Of a stretch of DNA of 64,000 nucleotides, positions 12,258 through 23,199 are shown piece by piece; position 1 is the stretch's first letter; each line of letters begins with the position of its first letter. This DNA comes from Daphnia pulex (Eukaryota > Arthropoda > Branchiopoda > Diplostraca > Daphniidae): NCBI RefSeq assembly GCF_021134715.1, contig NC_060026.1:7741001-7805000 (forward strand), given 5' to 3'. The position numbers were made by a program, and so were the translations under genes. The notes below the pieces were generated by a model, which was not told where the DNA came from, ran no database searches, and saw only the letters and a program-made list of their open reading frames with translations.

Positions 12258-14060
12258 ACATCACAAGATGTCCACAAGAGCATCAAACGGTAACGTCACT
12301 GTAGGGGAGCGCATGGATCCTTACAGTGACTCGTGGAACAGCTCCAGGTTGGATGATTCGACTACAACGACGTTGAGTAGTGTCAACTCGACGCTGGAGG
12401 ACTTGGTGAGACAACAACAACAACCCAAATCGGTACAACAAAACTTGAATTCGTGATTTTATTAAAATTCTTACAAAAATAAATTTAATTCGCCCTTATA
12501 GTTAACTACGGCAACTGATTCGGACATGGAGTCCAAGTTTTCGGCCAAGGTTCTGGTAATGCTGCCCGTCTTCCGCTTCCTGCAGTTGCTGTGTGAGAAT
12601 CACAATCGAGACCTGCAGAACTTTTTGCGGGCCAATTCCAACAAAAACAGTTACAATTTAGTGTCTCTGACACTAAATTCTCCATGTCATCGACTGCATT
12701 TGCGGATCGACGACGGGCGAACTGGGTCTGCTCGGCCTCTACATTAATGAGCACAACGTCACCCTCATCAACCAAACCCTGGAAACATTGACGGAATAGT
12801 GCCAAGGACCTTGTCACGAAAACCAAAACTGCATCGCCACTCACGAGTCGAATGGACTGGACATCATCACGGCTCTTCTTCTTACCGACATCAATCCATT
12901 AGGTAACAATTTCCTTTCATTAATTTGATTCTAATAATTATTTGATCAATTATTTAGGACAACGGAGAATGGATCTTGTTTTAGAGTTGAAAAACAACGC
13001 CTCCAAGTTGTTGCTGGCCGTCATGGAGAGTCGTGGCGACAGCGAGAACGCGGAAAGGATCCTGTACAACATGAATCCTCGCCAATTGGTGGACGTCGCC
13101 TGCAAAGCCTATCACCAAAAGTTGGTCGGTGGAGAAGAGGCGGCCAATCCGAAAGAAGTCGCCAGTCGGCCACAACATTTACATTTTGTGACACCAGTTG
13201 GCGCAGCACAACAAAGAATTGGCCGCCCTGATGAAACCGCCGCCAGTGGACGGAGTTAGCGGTGATGCGGCCCTGCAGTACTACGCCGATCACACGGCGC
13301 AAATCGAAATTGTCCGTCACGACCGGACGATGGAGCAGATTGTCTTCCCCATTCCGGAGCGGAAATGTGCGAGTATTTGACCAACGACACGAAAGTGCGC
13401 GTCTTCCACACGGCGGAGCGCGACGACCAGGGATCGAAAGTGGCCGCCTTCTTCGAAGGAGTCGACGACATGTTTGACGAGATGAAATGGCAGAAGAAAT
13501 TGCGCGGACAGCCGTTCCTCTTTTGGGTCAGCTCGCACATGTCCATCCTCTTCAATTTGGCCGTCATTATCAACTTGATTGTCGCCTTCTTTTACCCGTT
13601 TGACACTGACGGACCGGCTCCTGATCCTGGCACTCACCTCTCAGGTCTGCCCACCTTTAAACAGTGACTCCCATTTCCATCTTTTCAACGATCTTTTCCA
13701 TTTATTAATTCAGGTCTCATCTGGGCCGTCATGCTCCTATCCGCCGCTGTGGCCATCACGTTACCCAAACCGTCGGGTATCAGGACTCTCGTCATGACAG
13801 TCATCCTCCGGCTTATTTGCTCAGCCGGCCCTCAACCCACACTGATGCTCCTTGGCACCGCCGCGGTAGTGTTGAAGGGCGTCCATCTGCTGAGCATCAT
13901 GGCTCATGGGCAACGCCGGGACATTCCAGCGGAGCGTCAGACAAATCTGCACGGACACGGAGATTGTCTACCACGTCGTTTACCTCATCTTTTGCTTCCT
14001 CGGACTCAGCACCCATCCGTTCTTCTTCTCCGTCCTTTTGTTTGACGTCGTCTACCGCAA
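12258..14060 (+). pseudogene. Itpr: Inositol 1,4,5-trisphosphate receptor fragment inserted into HSP90
   Basis: Fragments of the ER calcium-release channel appear in order: [20 protein letters not shown] (about 12570-12630), [20 protein letters not shown] (about 12965-13025), [20 protein letters not shown] (about 13290-13355), [28 protein letters not shown] (about 13480), a first membrane segment FNLAVIINLIVAFFYP (about 13555-13600), and later LLFDVVYRN (about 14035-14060). This spans the coupling domain to about the third membrane segment. Short introns (about 12433-12500, 12903-12957, 13645-13713) are kept. It is dead: there is a frameshift near 12680, an in-frame TAG near 12798, and small deletions. 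Both ends join HSP90 sequence directly. Confidence 0.88.
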
Positions 14061-15310
14061 CACAAACTCAGTTTCTCTCAATTGTTCTTATTTCAGCGTT
14101 TTTGTGAACTGGAATGAGGGTATTCATATGATAAAACTAGTCTTATTGTCTTAAAATCATGGCTTTACTACCCTCATTCTTGGCATTGTATAACTACGTG
14201 TTACGAGTTGGAATTTAATACAACCAATCGCGGTTTGCTATATAAAAACCTTTGTTCGATTTCTCTCCATACCCCTGCTTGTGACAGCTATCCAACGACA
14301 CCGAGTTTCGAATAGAAAAGCGGTACATAGAGCTTAACATTTCGGTCATGAGAAATGATTTTAGAAAAATGATGACGAATGGAATTGGTTATCCGTGGAG
14401 GATAATCCGCTGAGTAGATCCGCGGAGTTGGTTGCATAAATTTACTTAGAATGCTTCGTAAGAAATTCACTAGGCTACTCAACTAAGTTGATCCATAAAT
14501 CACACTTCGCTAATCTATAAGTGAGTTGATGAAAATTCTGCCCTCTCTTCATTAGAAAACAAAATTTGTTGCCTAGATAGTCCGGCTTTAAAGTTGCATT
14601 CAATGTCTTCAATTCCAACATGATAGGGATCCAAATGATACAAGTTGTGAAAATGGTCAAAAGGTAACCGAAAAAAAAATAGTTAGGCGTGCTCCTGGAT
14701 TACAGTTACACCCCAAAATGATGTTTATAATAAGCGCCGAGCCATAGACAAAGACCACTGGTTGATGCTGTGCTATCCTTTTAGCCCTATCCCTACTGAC
14801 CCCGAGCTCCCGTATCGATTGTAGTGCCTCTAGCGGATAAACTGCTGTACTGCACCGTGGCTACGAAGGGTTTTGCAGACGAAGATTGTTTTCCTTCTGT
14901 CTTGGTAAAATTCTTTGCTGGCGTTTAACAGTTTAAGGTAATTTTGCCTTAAAAATTTTTATTAAGAAGTCAAATTGTATTAAATTTTGACATTAGCTAA
15001 TTACAAAAGCAGAGAAATCAATTGAATCATTGCAATTGAATAGAAGTAAGCAGAGTGTAGAGATGAAAACGTACACTAGAGGGCAGGACAAGTAATACGG
15101 GGTTGGAGAAATCGGAGGAAGGGTAGCAAGAATTCTGGCGACAGTTGGCCATGTTAATTTTCTTATGAAGAGCTTCAACCAGTGGTCTTTGTCTATGGCC
15201 GAGCAATCACCCTACATTGCGCGAAAAAATACTTAACCTATATATAACCTTTCTCCGAACCCCCAAAAATTTATTATGCACACTCCCTCATTTAATTAAG
15301 TTAAACCCCA
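14061..15310. repeat. HSP90 3' flank, copy A
   Basis: From CAAACTCAGTTTCTC (14065) on, this segment matches the DNA following the stop codon of HSP90 copy C (26267-27040) and its mirror after copy B (17790-17020). Similarity runs to the TTTATTATGCACACTCCCTC block at 15270-15290 and is interrupted only by the insertion at 14742-15198. In the minus direction it contains a reading frame (14482-14288) that is also open in the other copies. Confidence 0.75.
14742..15198. mobile_element. 457-bp terminal-inverted-repeat insertion (MITE-like)
   Basis: The ends are inverted copies: CCATAGACAAAGACCACTGG at the left and its complement at 15179-15198, extending to about 24 bp. A 5-bp direct repeat CCGAG flanks it (14737-14741 and 15199-15203). 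The two other copies of this flank (about 26945 and its mirror at about 17112) read straight through (CGCCCAGCAATC), so they are empty sites. No transposase is encoded, so it is non-autonomous. Confidence 0.8.
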
Positions 15311-15446
15311 AAAGTCCCGGAGGGAAACTGGCGACGCTAGGCGCGAGGCACAATTTCCACTTCACAATTCTGACAGGCCCCGCCCTAAAACCCCCTGAAA
15401 ATCGGCTTACGTTTATGGAAGCCCAAAACCGCCACTTTTTCAATAT

Positions 15447-15780
15447 AATAATGATTTTCAAAATATCATTATATAAAACAGAAAAGAATATATAAAAAAA
15501 AAAATTCAATATAAAACTGAAAAAAGTATTATATAAAAACCAAAAAGAGTGTAATATAAAAAACAAAAAGTTGATATAAAAAGCAAAAAAAGTCAATATA
15601 TATAAAAAAATATTCAATATATATAAAAAAATGCAATATAAAAACTGAAAATGTATTATATTAAAAGCAAAAAGAGTATAATATAAAAAACAAAAAGTTG
15701 ATATAAAAAGCAAAAAAAAGTCAATATAAAACCCCAAAAAAGTTCAATATATAATCCCAAAAAAGTTCAATATAAAAACG
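15447..15780. repeat. TATAAAAA minisatellite, left arm
   Basis: Repeats of about 18-22 bp follow the pattern (C)AATATAAAAA(A)C(C)AAAAAG. The strand is extremely poor in G and C. It ends next to AACGGCAGCCACCTAGCGGT, which is also present beside the other three minisatellite blocks. Long reading frames across it are composition artefacts. Confidence 0.85.
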
Positions 15781-15879
15781 GCAGCCACCTAGCGGTCAAA
15801 ATAATTACTTCATGCCACATCTCCACCCCCTTTATAGCCAGTTTGAATCCAGTAGTACAAACGGGGATTTAATCACAAA

Positions 15880-16990
15880 ATAAAAAAACGAGCAAGCGCT
15901 TAAATAACGCTACCTAATGCACGTCGCTCTAAATTATTATTTTTTTAAATGTAAAGCGAAGTAAAACGACTGCGGCTGACTGCGGCGACTGGTCAGACGA
16001 GTAACGTGAGCCCGTCCGATTTTTTAAAGCGCTTATCGCTGGTCCGTCCACTATTTTAGCGCTGTCGCCCGTTCGCTGTTTTCGGCGGCTCATTATAAGC
16101 TTGCGAAAAATAAGCCATTCAAATGATTTGCACTAAGCGCGCGTTGCGCTAGCAATTGGTTTGCGATAAACTTGCGCGCGATGCGCTAAATATATATTTA
16201 GCGCAATTTATTTCATTGTATTATTTACGAAACGCCCAAGCGCTTCGTTAATAAAAGTAATCAATGTTACAGGGAAAACGATTGCGGCGACTGGACAAGT
16301 TGTGCACACCCGTTGATAATTTTAGCGCTTGTCTCGAGTCCGTTTATAACTTACGAAACACGCAAGCGTTAAAATAAATGTTTAACGCTTCTTGCGCGAT
16401 ATGCGCTCAATTTGAGCGTATTATTTAATCCTATATTTAAAAAAGCGAAAGCGCTTAAATAACGCTACTTAATGCGAATGGCTCTAAATTATTTGTTTGT
16501 ATTGAATGCAAAGGGAAACCACTGCTTTGACTGGTTAGACGAGTAATGCGAGCCCGTCCGCTATTTCCGCTGGTCCTTCCGCTGTTTTCGGCGGATCATT
16601 GCGTGAAAAATAATTAATTGAAATGTTTCGCGCTAGATCTAGCGCTATCGAAGTGATCGTGGGACTAGCTATGTGTTTCCGATAAACTTGCGCGTGATGC
16701 GCTATATTTAGGGCAATTAATTTCATTGCATTATTTAGGAAACGCGCAAGCGTTTCGTTAATTTTAATAAAATGTTGCGAAAGGGAAAACGATTACCGCA
16801 AATGGACGAGACGGTACGAGAAGCGCGCGCCCGTACATCATATAAGCGCTTGTCGCGAGTCCGTTCGCTATCTTATTAGCGCTAATTGTCGCCCGTCCAA
16901 AGTTTTATACGGCTCGCTGGGCCAAACATTTTAAATAGTTCGCGCTAGGTGTAGCGCTTTCTAAGCGCACATTGCGCTAGTAATTAACTA
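15880..16990. repeat. GCGC-palindrome satellite array, left arm
   Basis: Diverged tandem units of about 240-310 bp start near 15958, 16271, 16511 and 16783 (GGGAAAACGAYTGCGGCGACTGG-like). They are packed with short palindromes such as AGCGCT, AAGCGCTT, TAGCGCTA and GCGCTAAATATATATTTAG plus CGC. No coding frame is recognisable. The mirror copy is at 27069-28180. Confidence 0.75.
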
Positions 16991-17820
16991 AAGATTAACT
17001 TGCTTTTAAGATTTAAGTTAAATGAGGGAGTGTGCATAATAAATTTTTGGGGGTTAGGGGTAAGGTTATATATAGTTTAAGTATTTTTTCGCACAATGTA
17101 TGGTGATTGCTGGGCGATTATTATAGACATCATTTTGGGGTGTAACTATAATCCAGGAGCACGCCTAACTAGGCCTATTTTTTTTTCGGTTACCTTTTGA
17201 CCAGTTTCACAACATGTATCATTTGAATCCCTATCATGTTGGAATTGAAGCCATTTAATGCAACTTTAAAGCCGGACTATCTAGGCAAAAATTTTGTTTT
17301 CTAATGAAGAGAGGGCAGAATTTTCTTCAACTCACTTATAGATTAGCGAAGTGTGATTTATGGATCAACTTAGTTGAGTACCCCAGTGAATTTCTTACGA
17401 AGCATTCTAATTTATGCAGCCAACTCCGCGGATCTATTCAGCGGATTATCCTCCACGAATAAGCAATTCCATTCGTCATCATTTTACTAAAAACATTTCT
17501 TATGATCAAAATGTTAAGCTCTATGGACCGCTTTTCTATTCGAAACTCGGTGTCGTTGGATATCTGTCACAAGAAGGGGTATGGAGAGAAATCGAATAAA
17601 GTTTTTAGATAGCAAACCGCGATTGGTTGTATTAAATTCCAACTCTTAGTTATACAATGCCAGGAATGAGGGAGCAACGCAATGAAGTTTAGCCATGATT
17701 TTTAAGACAATAATATTAGTTTTATTATATGAATGTCCTCATTCCAGTTCGAAAAAAACGCTGAAATAAGAACAATTGGGAGAAACTGAGTTTGCGTTTT
17801 ATAACAGTAATTGACACGTT

Positions 17821-19352
17821 TAATCGCCTTTCTCCAGCGAGAAGCATCTTCATTATTCTCCAATGGCGGCATCTCTTCTTCGGCTTGGGCTTCCTCACCA
17901 CCAGAAGGGACATCATCTTCATCGATACCCAAACCCAATTTGATCATGTGGTAGATACGAGAAGCATGGACGGCTGGCTCTTCCAGGGAGAAACCAGATG
18001 ACAGCAGAGAAGTTTCAAACAGCAACATGACCAAATCCTTGACGGCTTTGTCGTTCTTGTCAGCCTCTGCTTGGACGCGCAGGGCTTCGACGATGGGCAT
18101 TTCACGAGAAATGTTGAGAGGAAAATCCTCAGAGTCGACGACTCTCTTCATGAAGTTGAGGTACTCGGGTATGAGCTCCTCGCAGTTGTCCATGATAAAG
18201 ACACGGCGGACGTACAACTTGATGCGGTTCTCATGCTTGCGGTTCTCAAACAGATGGAAAGGAGCACGGCGTGGGACGAAGAGGAGAGCGCGGAACTCGA
18301 GCTGGCCTTCAATAGAGAAATGCTTGACAGCAAGATGATCATCCTAGTCATTGGTCCATGACTTGTAGAACTTTCCGTATTCTTTCTGGCTGATGTAATC
18401 GGGATTGCGAGTCCAGACGGGCTTGGTCTTGTTGAGTTCCTCATCAGCAGAGTATTTCTCCTTGATGGTCTTCTTCTTCTTCTTGCCAGCCTCCTTGTCG
18501 GCTTCCTCATCCTCACCAACATCTTCGACCTTTGGTTTCTCCTCGTTGTCATCCTTCTTTTCCTCCTCTTAGCCTCATCGTCGCACTTCCTTGTCGCGCT
18601 ACTTCTCAACCAATAGTTTGATTTGGTAGCAAATGAACTGTGAGTTCTTCTTGACAACCTCCTTGACTTTCTTCTCCTCCAGGTAATCCATCGCATCTTC
18701 CTGTCAATAAAGAAAAAAAAACAGGCATGAGCATATTGGATACTATGCCATGAACATACCTTCAAGTGGAGGACAATCTTGGTTCCTCTACTCATGGGTT
18801 CTCTGTGATTAGGCTTGATGGTGAAAGAACAACAGGCTGACGATTCCCAAAAGTACTGCTCATCATCATTGTGCTTGGAATGAACTGTCACCTTGTCGGC
18901 AACCAGGTAAGCAGAGTAGAAACCCACACCAAACTGACCAATCATGGAGATGTCAGCTCCGGCAGAGAGGGCTTCCATGAAAGCTTTAGTTCCAGACTTG
19001 GCAATAGTACCCAAGTTTTTAACCAAATCAGCCTTGATAATGCCGATACCACTAAAGAAAAACAGAACAGTCAAATTTGTGTTCAAAGAGGAGGAACTAA
19101 ATTTCTCAACTTACATTTACATGAGAGTGAGACTACAGTCATCCTTGTTGGGGACAATCTTGATTTTAAGATCCTTACCGCTGTCCAACTTGCTTGGGTC
19201 AGTCAGGGATTCATAACGGATCTTGTCTAGGGCATTTGAGGAGTTGGAGATCAACTATAGAAGGTGTTGATAATCAAGCTCATAAGCTGAGCAATCTTGG
19301 CCTGGAATGTGAAAGTCTCAGTTTCGTCTTACATTTTAACTTCTCCAGGCAT
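17821..19352 (-). pseudogene. HSP90 copy B (left arm, inverted)
   Basis: This is the mirror image of copy C: each position pairs with 44059 minus that position, with no net length change across the gene. It shares with copy C all lesions described there. A rare difference is near 18331, where C has CTCTCAAG and B has CTGTCAAG (in the copy C orientation). HSP90 is the cytosolic chaperone ATPase; this copy cannot make it. Confidence 0.88.
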
Positions 19353-20228
19353 CAAAAAAGGAAAAGGAAAATATTTCAGTAAGAAATTTTTGTCAATTGT
19401 GGTAGATCACACTCAAAAATTGAAATTCTACATATCTATGAACTTGAGGCATACCAAAAAATGTGTAAATAACCAATTTGCTTGTCTAAACCAGTATTAT
19501 AACTTACTTTGCTTTAAAACGTAAACAAACAAACCGGACGCTTTTCTGTTCACGTTGGGTGGGGATCTACATGTATACAAGGCCGTCGGGCACTCGTAAA
19601 AACTGCCACCAAATTCGCTTCTTGTTAGGCCTGCAAATGTGATCCATTTTAAAGAGATTTATTTTTTAAATCTAATGCCTACAAAATTTTTGCGTGATTG
19701 GTGTCACAATTACGTAAATTTAAGTGTCTAATTACTGCAAGTTAATTTTTGACTAGAAGGGAAACAGTTCTGTACAGGCCAGTGGCGCTAGTAGTATGCT
19801 TCCGATAAGCATAGCGCGCCACCGTGCACAAACGCTTTAAAGCCAAATTCTGTTTCTCACATGTTCAGTCGCGTGGCCGCAGAGCACCAGAGAGGAGGTG
19901 CTGAAGTTTTTTTTTTAATTATTTTTTTGTGTTTTTAGCTTTGGATAACAAATGGATTATTGTGAGCTCAAATGTGTTTTTTTTTATTGTGAAGTCGGAT
20001 TTGGCTGAATTGTATGGGCTAGCTGGGGTAGTGCCCATTTTTGAAATTTCTTGGTTTGTGTTTTTGCCCTGGATACCAAATGGATTATTGTGAGCTCTAC
20101 TGTATTTTTTTATTGTTAAGTCGGATTTTGCTGAATTGTATGGGCACCCAGATGCTGGGGTAGTGCCCATTTTTTAAATTCCTTTTCCGTTGAGACCTAC
20201 CCCTTTTGTCAACAACAAATCATTGAGA
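19353..20228. repeat. HSP90 5' flank and inner end of left arm, with a two-unit tandem repeat
   Basis: The part next to the gene is the HSP90 leader. Further in, 19919-20170 holds two tandem units of about 115 bp, each containing GGGGTAGTGCCCATTTTT and a TGGATTATTGTGAGCTC word. The mirror copy is at 23889-24140. The arm ends at the word CATTGAGA (20221-20228). A 2-nt length difference from the right arm lies near 20150. Confidence 0.7.
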
Positions 20229-20680
20229 AGATTGCTGTTGTGTAGAGACTGCGAATAACCTTTGCGAACTGAAATTGGACTAATACTTTTGAAAATTAGT
20301 ACTGCGGACAAGATTTACAATTACTAAAGAACTATTTGAAATTTTCTGTTGTATTTTGAAAGTTCATTAGGGACATTTTAATCTAATGTAAATAGAACTT
20401 CAACTTTTCACTATTAACATAGTACTGCGAACAACTATTGCAGTTAGGTTAGGACTGCGAAAAACCTTTTTCAATTACTGCAACACTTTACGATTCCATT
20501 TCTACTGTGACTAACCTTTTACAATTGGTATAGGATTTGGATACTTTTTACAATTCAATTTACACTGCGTGCAACCTTTTACAATTAGATGGACTGAGAA
20601 CAACTTTTAGCATTTCAAATAGGACTGCGAACAACTTTTACCATTACAGTTAGTATTTTTCCATTCTATTTTTTGGTTCA
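20229..20680. repeat. Irregular repeats of ACTGCGAACAACTTTTACAATTA type
   Basis: At least eight variants of ACTGCGAAcAACyTTTtaCAATTa occur, spaced about 35-75 bp apart (for example near 20245, 20305, 20425, 20450, 20505, 20565, 20600 and 20623). They sit at the left edge of the palindrome loop. No coding frame runs through them. Confidence 0.5.
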
Positions 20681-20868
20681 TTAGGGATATCCCGCCTTCA
20701 GTAAATCCATTTGACACTTCATTGCAATGTCAACAAAGTTTTTTATTAATTATTTGTTGATCCCTTCTTTAATAAGGAAATGACTAATTTTTGCATTCAC
20801 AATTATATTTATCTGCCTGTTTATTTTATTTCATTATAGAAATGTTTTAGTATTCTTCATCCTACAAA

Positions 20869-21169
20869 TCTTCAAATTCTTCGTCTACATTCCTGTTTTC
20901 TGATTCTCTATTGCTACCTGAAGAACGAAAATTAAGTTTTTTAATTCTTTTTTGTTAGTAGAAAATTAATTACTTTGGCCGTCAGTTTCTTTTAAATGTT
21001 GTTTCAGTAAATCCGTAGTCTTGTCGTGGATGACATAGCCATCAGTTTTGAAATTTTCACCAGGCTTATGAAACTGAACCTTTTTCATCAGCTCAGTGAT
21101 TGTACTGTCACTGTCTGAATCCTGTTCTATGGGGAGAACAAATCGAAGTGTTAAATTTGGAACTGACAC
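20869..21169 (-). CDS. Unknown acidic short coding fragment in the loop
   Basis: On the minus strand an open stretch (DSDSDSTITELMKKVQFHKP ...) runs to about 20975, followed by a possible last exon ending SENRNVDEEFEDL and a stop near 20868. The likely acceptor is before GATTCAGACAG at about 21125. I do not recognise the family, and no start codon can be chosen safely. Confidence 0.3.
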
Positions 21170-21718
21170 TAGCCATTTTCAATATTTTGGTTCTTTGTTC
21201 TTTCCCTTTCCTCTTGTTTTGAAAAGCTAAAAGTGAAAAAAATTAATGTTGTCATTTCAGATACAACCACAAATAAAATGGATACCTTTTCAATGAAGGT
21301 GAATGTAGGCCAAAAAGTATTAATCTCTGTTATTAATTAATTTAAACTTTACTTTCGACGAAGCACTATCTATAATGAATAGAACAGAAAGTGCTGGTTC
21401 AAGTGACACGAACATGACTGCTGTCATGTACTCACCAAGCCACCGAAAGAAAATAGTCAAATTAATCTAGAGATGGCAAAGAATAACGTTATGAGTATAG
21501 CTCAAAAATTAACTTAGCTATTTAAAAAAAATAATAATAAGTAAGGTTAAGTTCGTTTCAGTCTCGTTGTCGTAATTTATCCATTATTGCTATTCAAAAT
21601 GACCACAATTAAACCATGATGCACCGCTGTATTTTTAGTATTACTTGTACCCCTTAGACAATACTTCTCATTCTGTTTCATCAGTTTTCCGCTAACCCAC
21701 GATCCCACTTTCAAGAAA

Positions 21719-22670
21719 ATGTCGGATAGAGCTCAAGAGGAGTTTAACAGCTTAATCACTTGCCTGGTGTGCACCAACACTTTTAACGAGACCGAAAATT
21801 CGCCTCGTACTCTTCCATGTGGACACATATTTTGCCTGAATTGTCTTGAGGTAAAATGGAATTCATTAAAAAAGTTATTTTCTGTTGCAATAGAAATGTA
21901 TGCTTGTGCTTGCAAAGGAGAATTCTGAAACACCTATTTTTTTTCAAATGTGCTATCACATTAATTTATATTACGAATATATTTTGTTAGTGGAAGAAAT
22001 CGGTATAATAGGTGATATAGATGTTTTTCCAATCAAAAAATAGTAGTCTAATCTTTTAGTCTACTACATTTTAGTTGGAATAACATCTATAATGCAATGA
22101 TTAGTACTGACCCCTAAATTGTGTAGATCGAATAAAAAATAATTAGTACCCAATGTTCAATATTCCTTTAAAATTCGTTGAAAAATTTCCACTACTTGGA
22201 TTTTTATTTATAGATAATTCTTCATTTTATTCCATTTTTGCGTAGAAATTAAGATGCAAGTAGTAGAAATATTTTAACATGTTTTAAGTAATATTATACA
22301 TTAATGAGGGTTCGGTATTTATATGTCGTTAATAATTTATCGCCTTTTATTAGAGAATTTGTATTATAAATCATCTGGGGGGGAAGGAATTGATTTGCCC
22401 ACTTTGCAAAAAGGATCATTCAATTACTTCTTCTATAAGAGAATCTACGTTGGAATCGTCTCAGACGTTGTACCTTGTGAAATTGCCAAGGGTGGTGGCA
22501 CCCACTGCTACAGACAGTAGTTATTTATTCATTTATTTTAAAACTCAAAATAACAATAAATTACATTTACAGCAGCAGTAAAACCATCAAATCTTAACAT
22601 TGAGCAACCTATCCTGCGTCCCCCCCCCCGTGGAGGATATAACCCCGCTACTAAATTACCCCACCCGTGA
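21719..22670 (+). CDS. Small RING-finger protein (putative E3 ubiquitin ligase)
   Basis: Three exons join in frame: 21719-21850, 22387-22516 and 22573-22670 (360 nt, 119 residues). Exon 1 starts MSDRAQEEFNSLITCLVC and gives the first zinc ligands (CLVC, then TLPCGHIFCLNCLE). Exon 2 supplies the last pair (ELICPLCKKDH). The spacing fits a C3HC4 RING near the N-terminus, as in TRIM and related ligases. Exon 3 is proline-rich and ends in TGA after KLPHP. The first intron (536 bp) is long for this window. It lies in the unique loop of the 13-kb palindrome, so it may travel with the element. Whether the reading frame really ends at 22670 or continues by another splice into the serine/proline-rich frame downstream is open. 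Confidence 0.6.
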
Positions 22671-22753
22671 CCAATGTATGTTATTGGACGCTGAGCCTAG
22701 AGACCAAGCGATGCCATCTGTAGGGAGGGCCCACGGTCATCCCGGTACGTTAA

Positions 22754-23095
22754 GTGATTCGTCGAGGCTATCTCTACGTAGAACACGCGGACGAGGGGAA
22801 CTATTTGCGGAACCTACGCCAAGTAACAAAAAAATTCAACAATAACGGCACGGTCAATAAATTGATTTTTTTTTTAGGATATTCCCCGTATTCTCGAGTG
22901 AATTTGTCGAGAAGGATGAATTCCCCACCATCGGCCAGAAAATCGAAGGCATCTTCTTCAAGCCCGTCTCCACGTGCGGGATCACCAAATCCGGGACCGT
23001 TTAGACGATCCCTGTCACCTAGGCCAGGCCCGTCTACCCGATCGACGTCCCCAAGGCCAGGACCCTCTAGAAGATCGTGGTCGCCACCAAACTAA
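22754..23095 (+). CDS. Serine/arginine/proline-repeat coding piece downstream of the RING gene
   Basis: One frame encodes a basic, low-complexity tail with near repeats such as SPRPGPSTRSTSPRPGPSRR, ending SWSPPN and TAA near 23095. An AG acceptor at about 22878 (TTTTTTTTAG) precedes GATATTCCCC, so the exon proper may start there. It could be the C-terminal exon of the RING gene. The repeated SPRPGPSRRS unit is encoded by related DNA repeats, so slippage may have expanded it. Confidence 0.4.
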   Translation: MIRRGYLYVEHADEGNYLRNLRQVTKKFNNNGTVNKLIFFLGYSPYSRVNLSRRMNSPPSARKSKASSSSPSPRAGSPNPGPFRRSLSPRPGPSTRSTSPRPGPSRRSWSPPN

Positions 23096-23199
23096 ATTAT
23101 GGGGGGGGGGGCGGAGAAATACTCCACTGTGAAGGAGGAACTACGTGGGAAAATGACGAAGAAATCTGATAAGACAACTATTTCAAGTAATCAAATTTA

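Noticed and set aside
12506-13637. Several minus-strand frames of 65-112 codons
   Set aside because: They lie antisense to the clear Itpr fragment and share its GC-rich codon composition; there is no independent motif.
18148-19230. Arg/Ser-rich and other antisense frames over the HSP90 copies (also 24829-25188, 25698-26032)
   Set aside because: They are shadows or post-frameshift readings of the HSP90 pseudogene; the HSP90 frame explains the sequence.
22754-23095. A splicing-factor (SR protein) gene
   Set aside because: Only a short proline/serine/arginine repeat is present, with no RNA-recognition motif; repeat expansion is enough to explain it.
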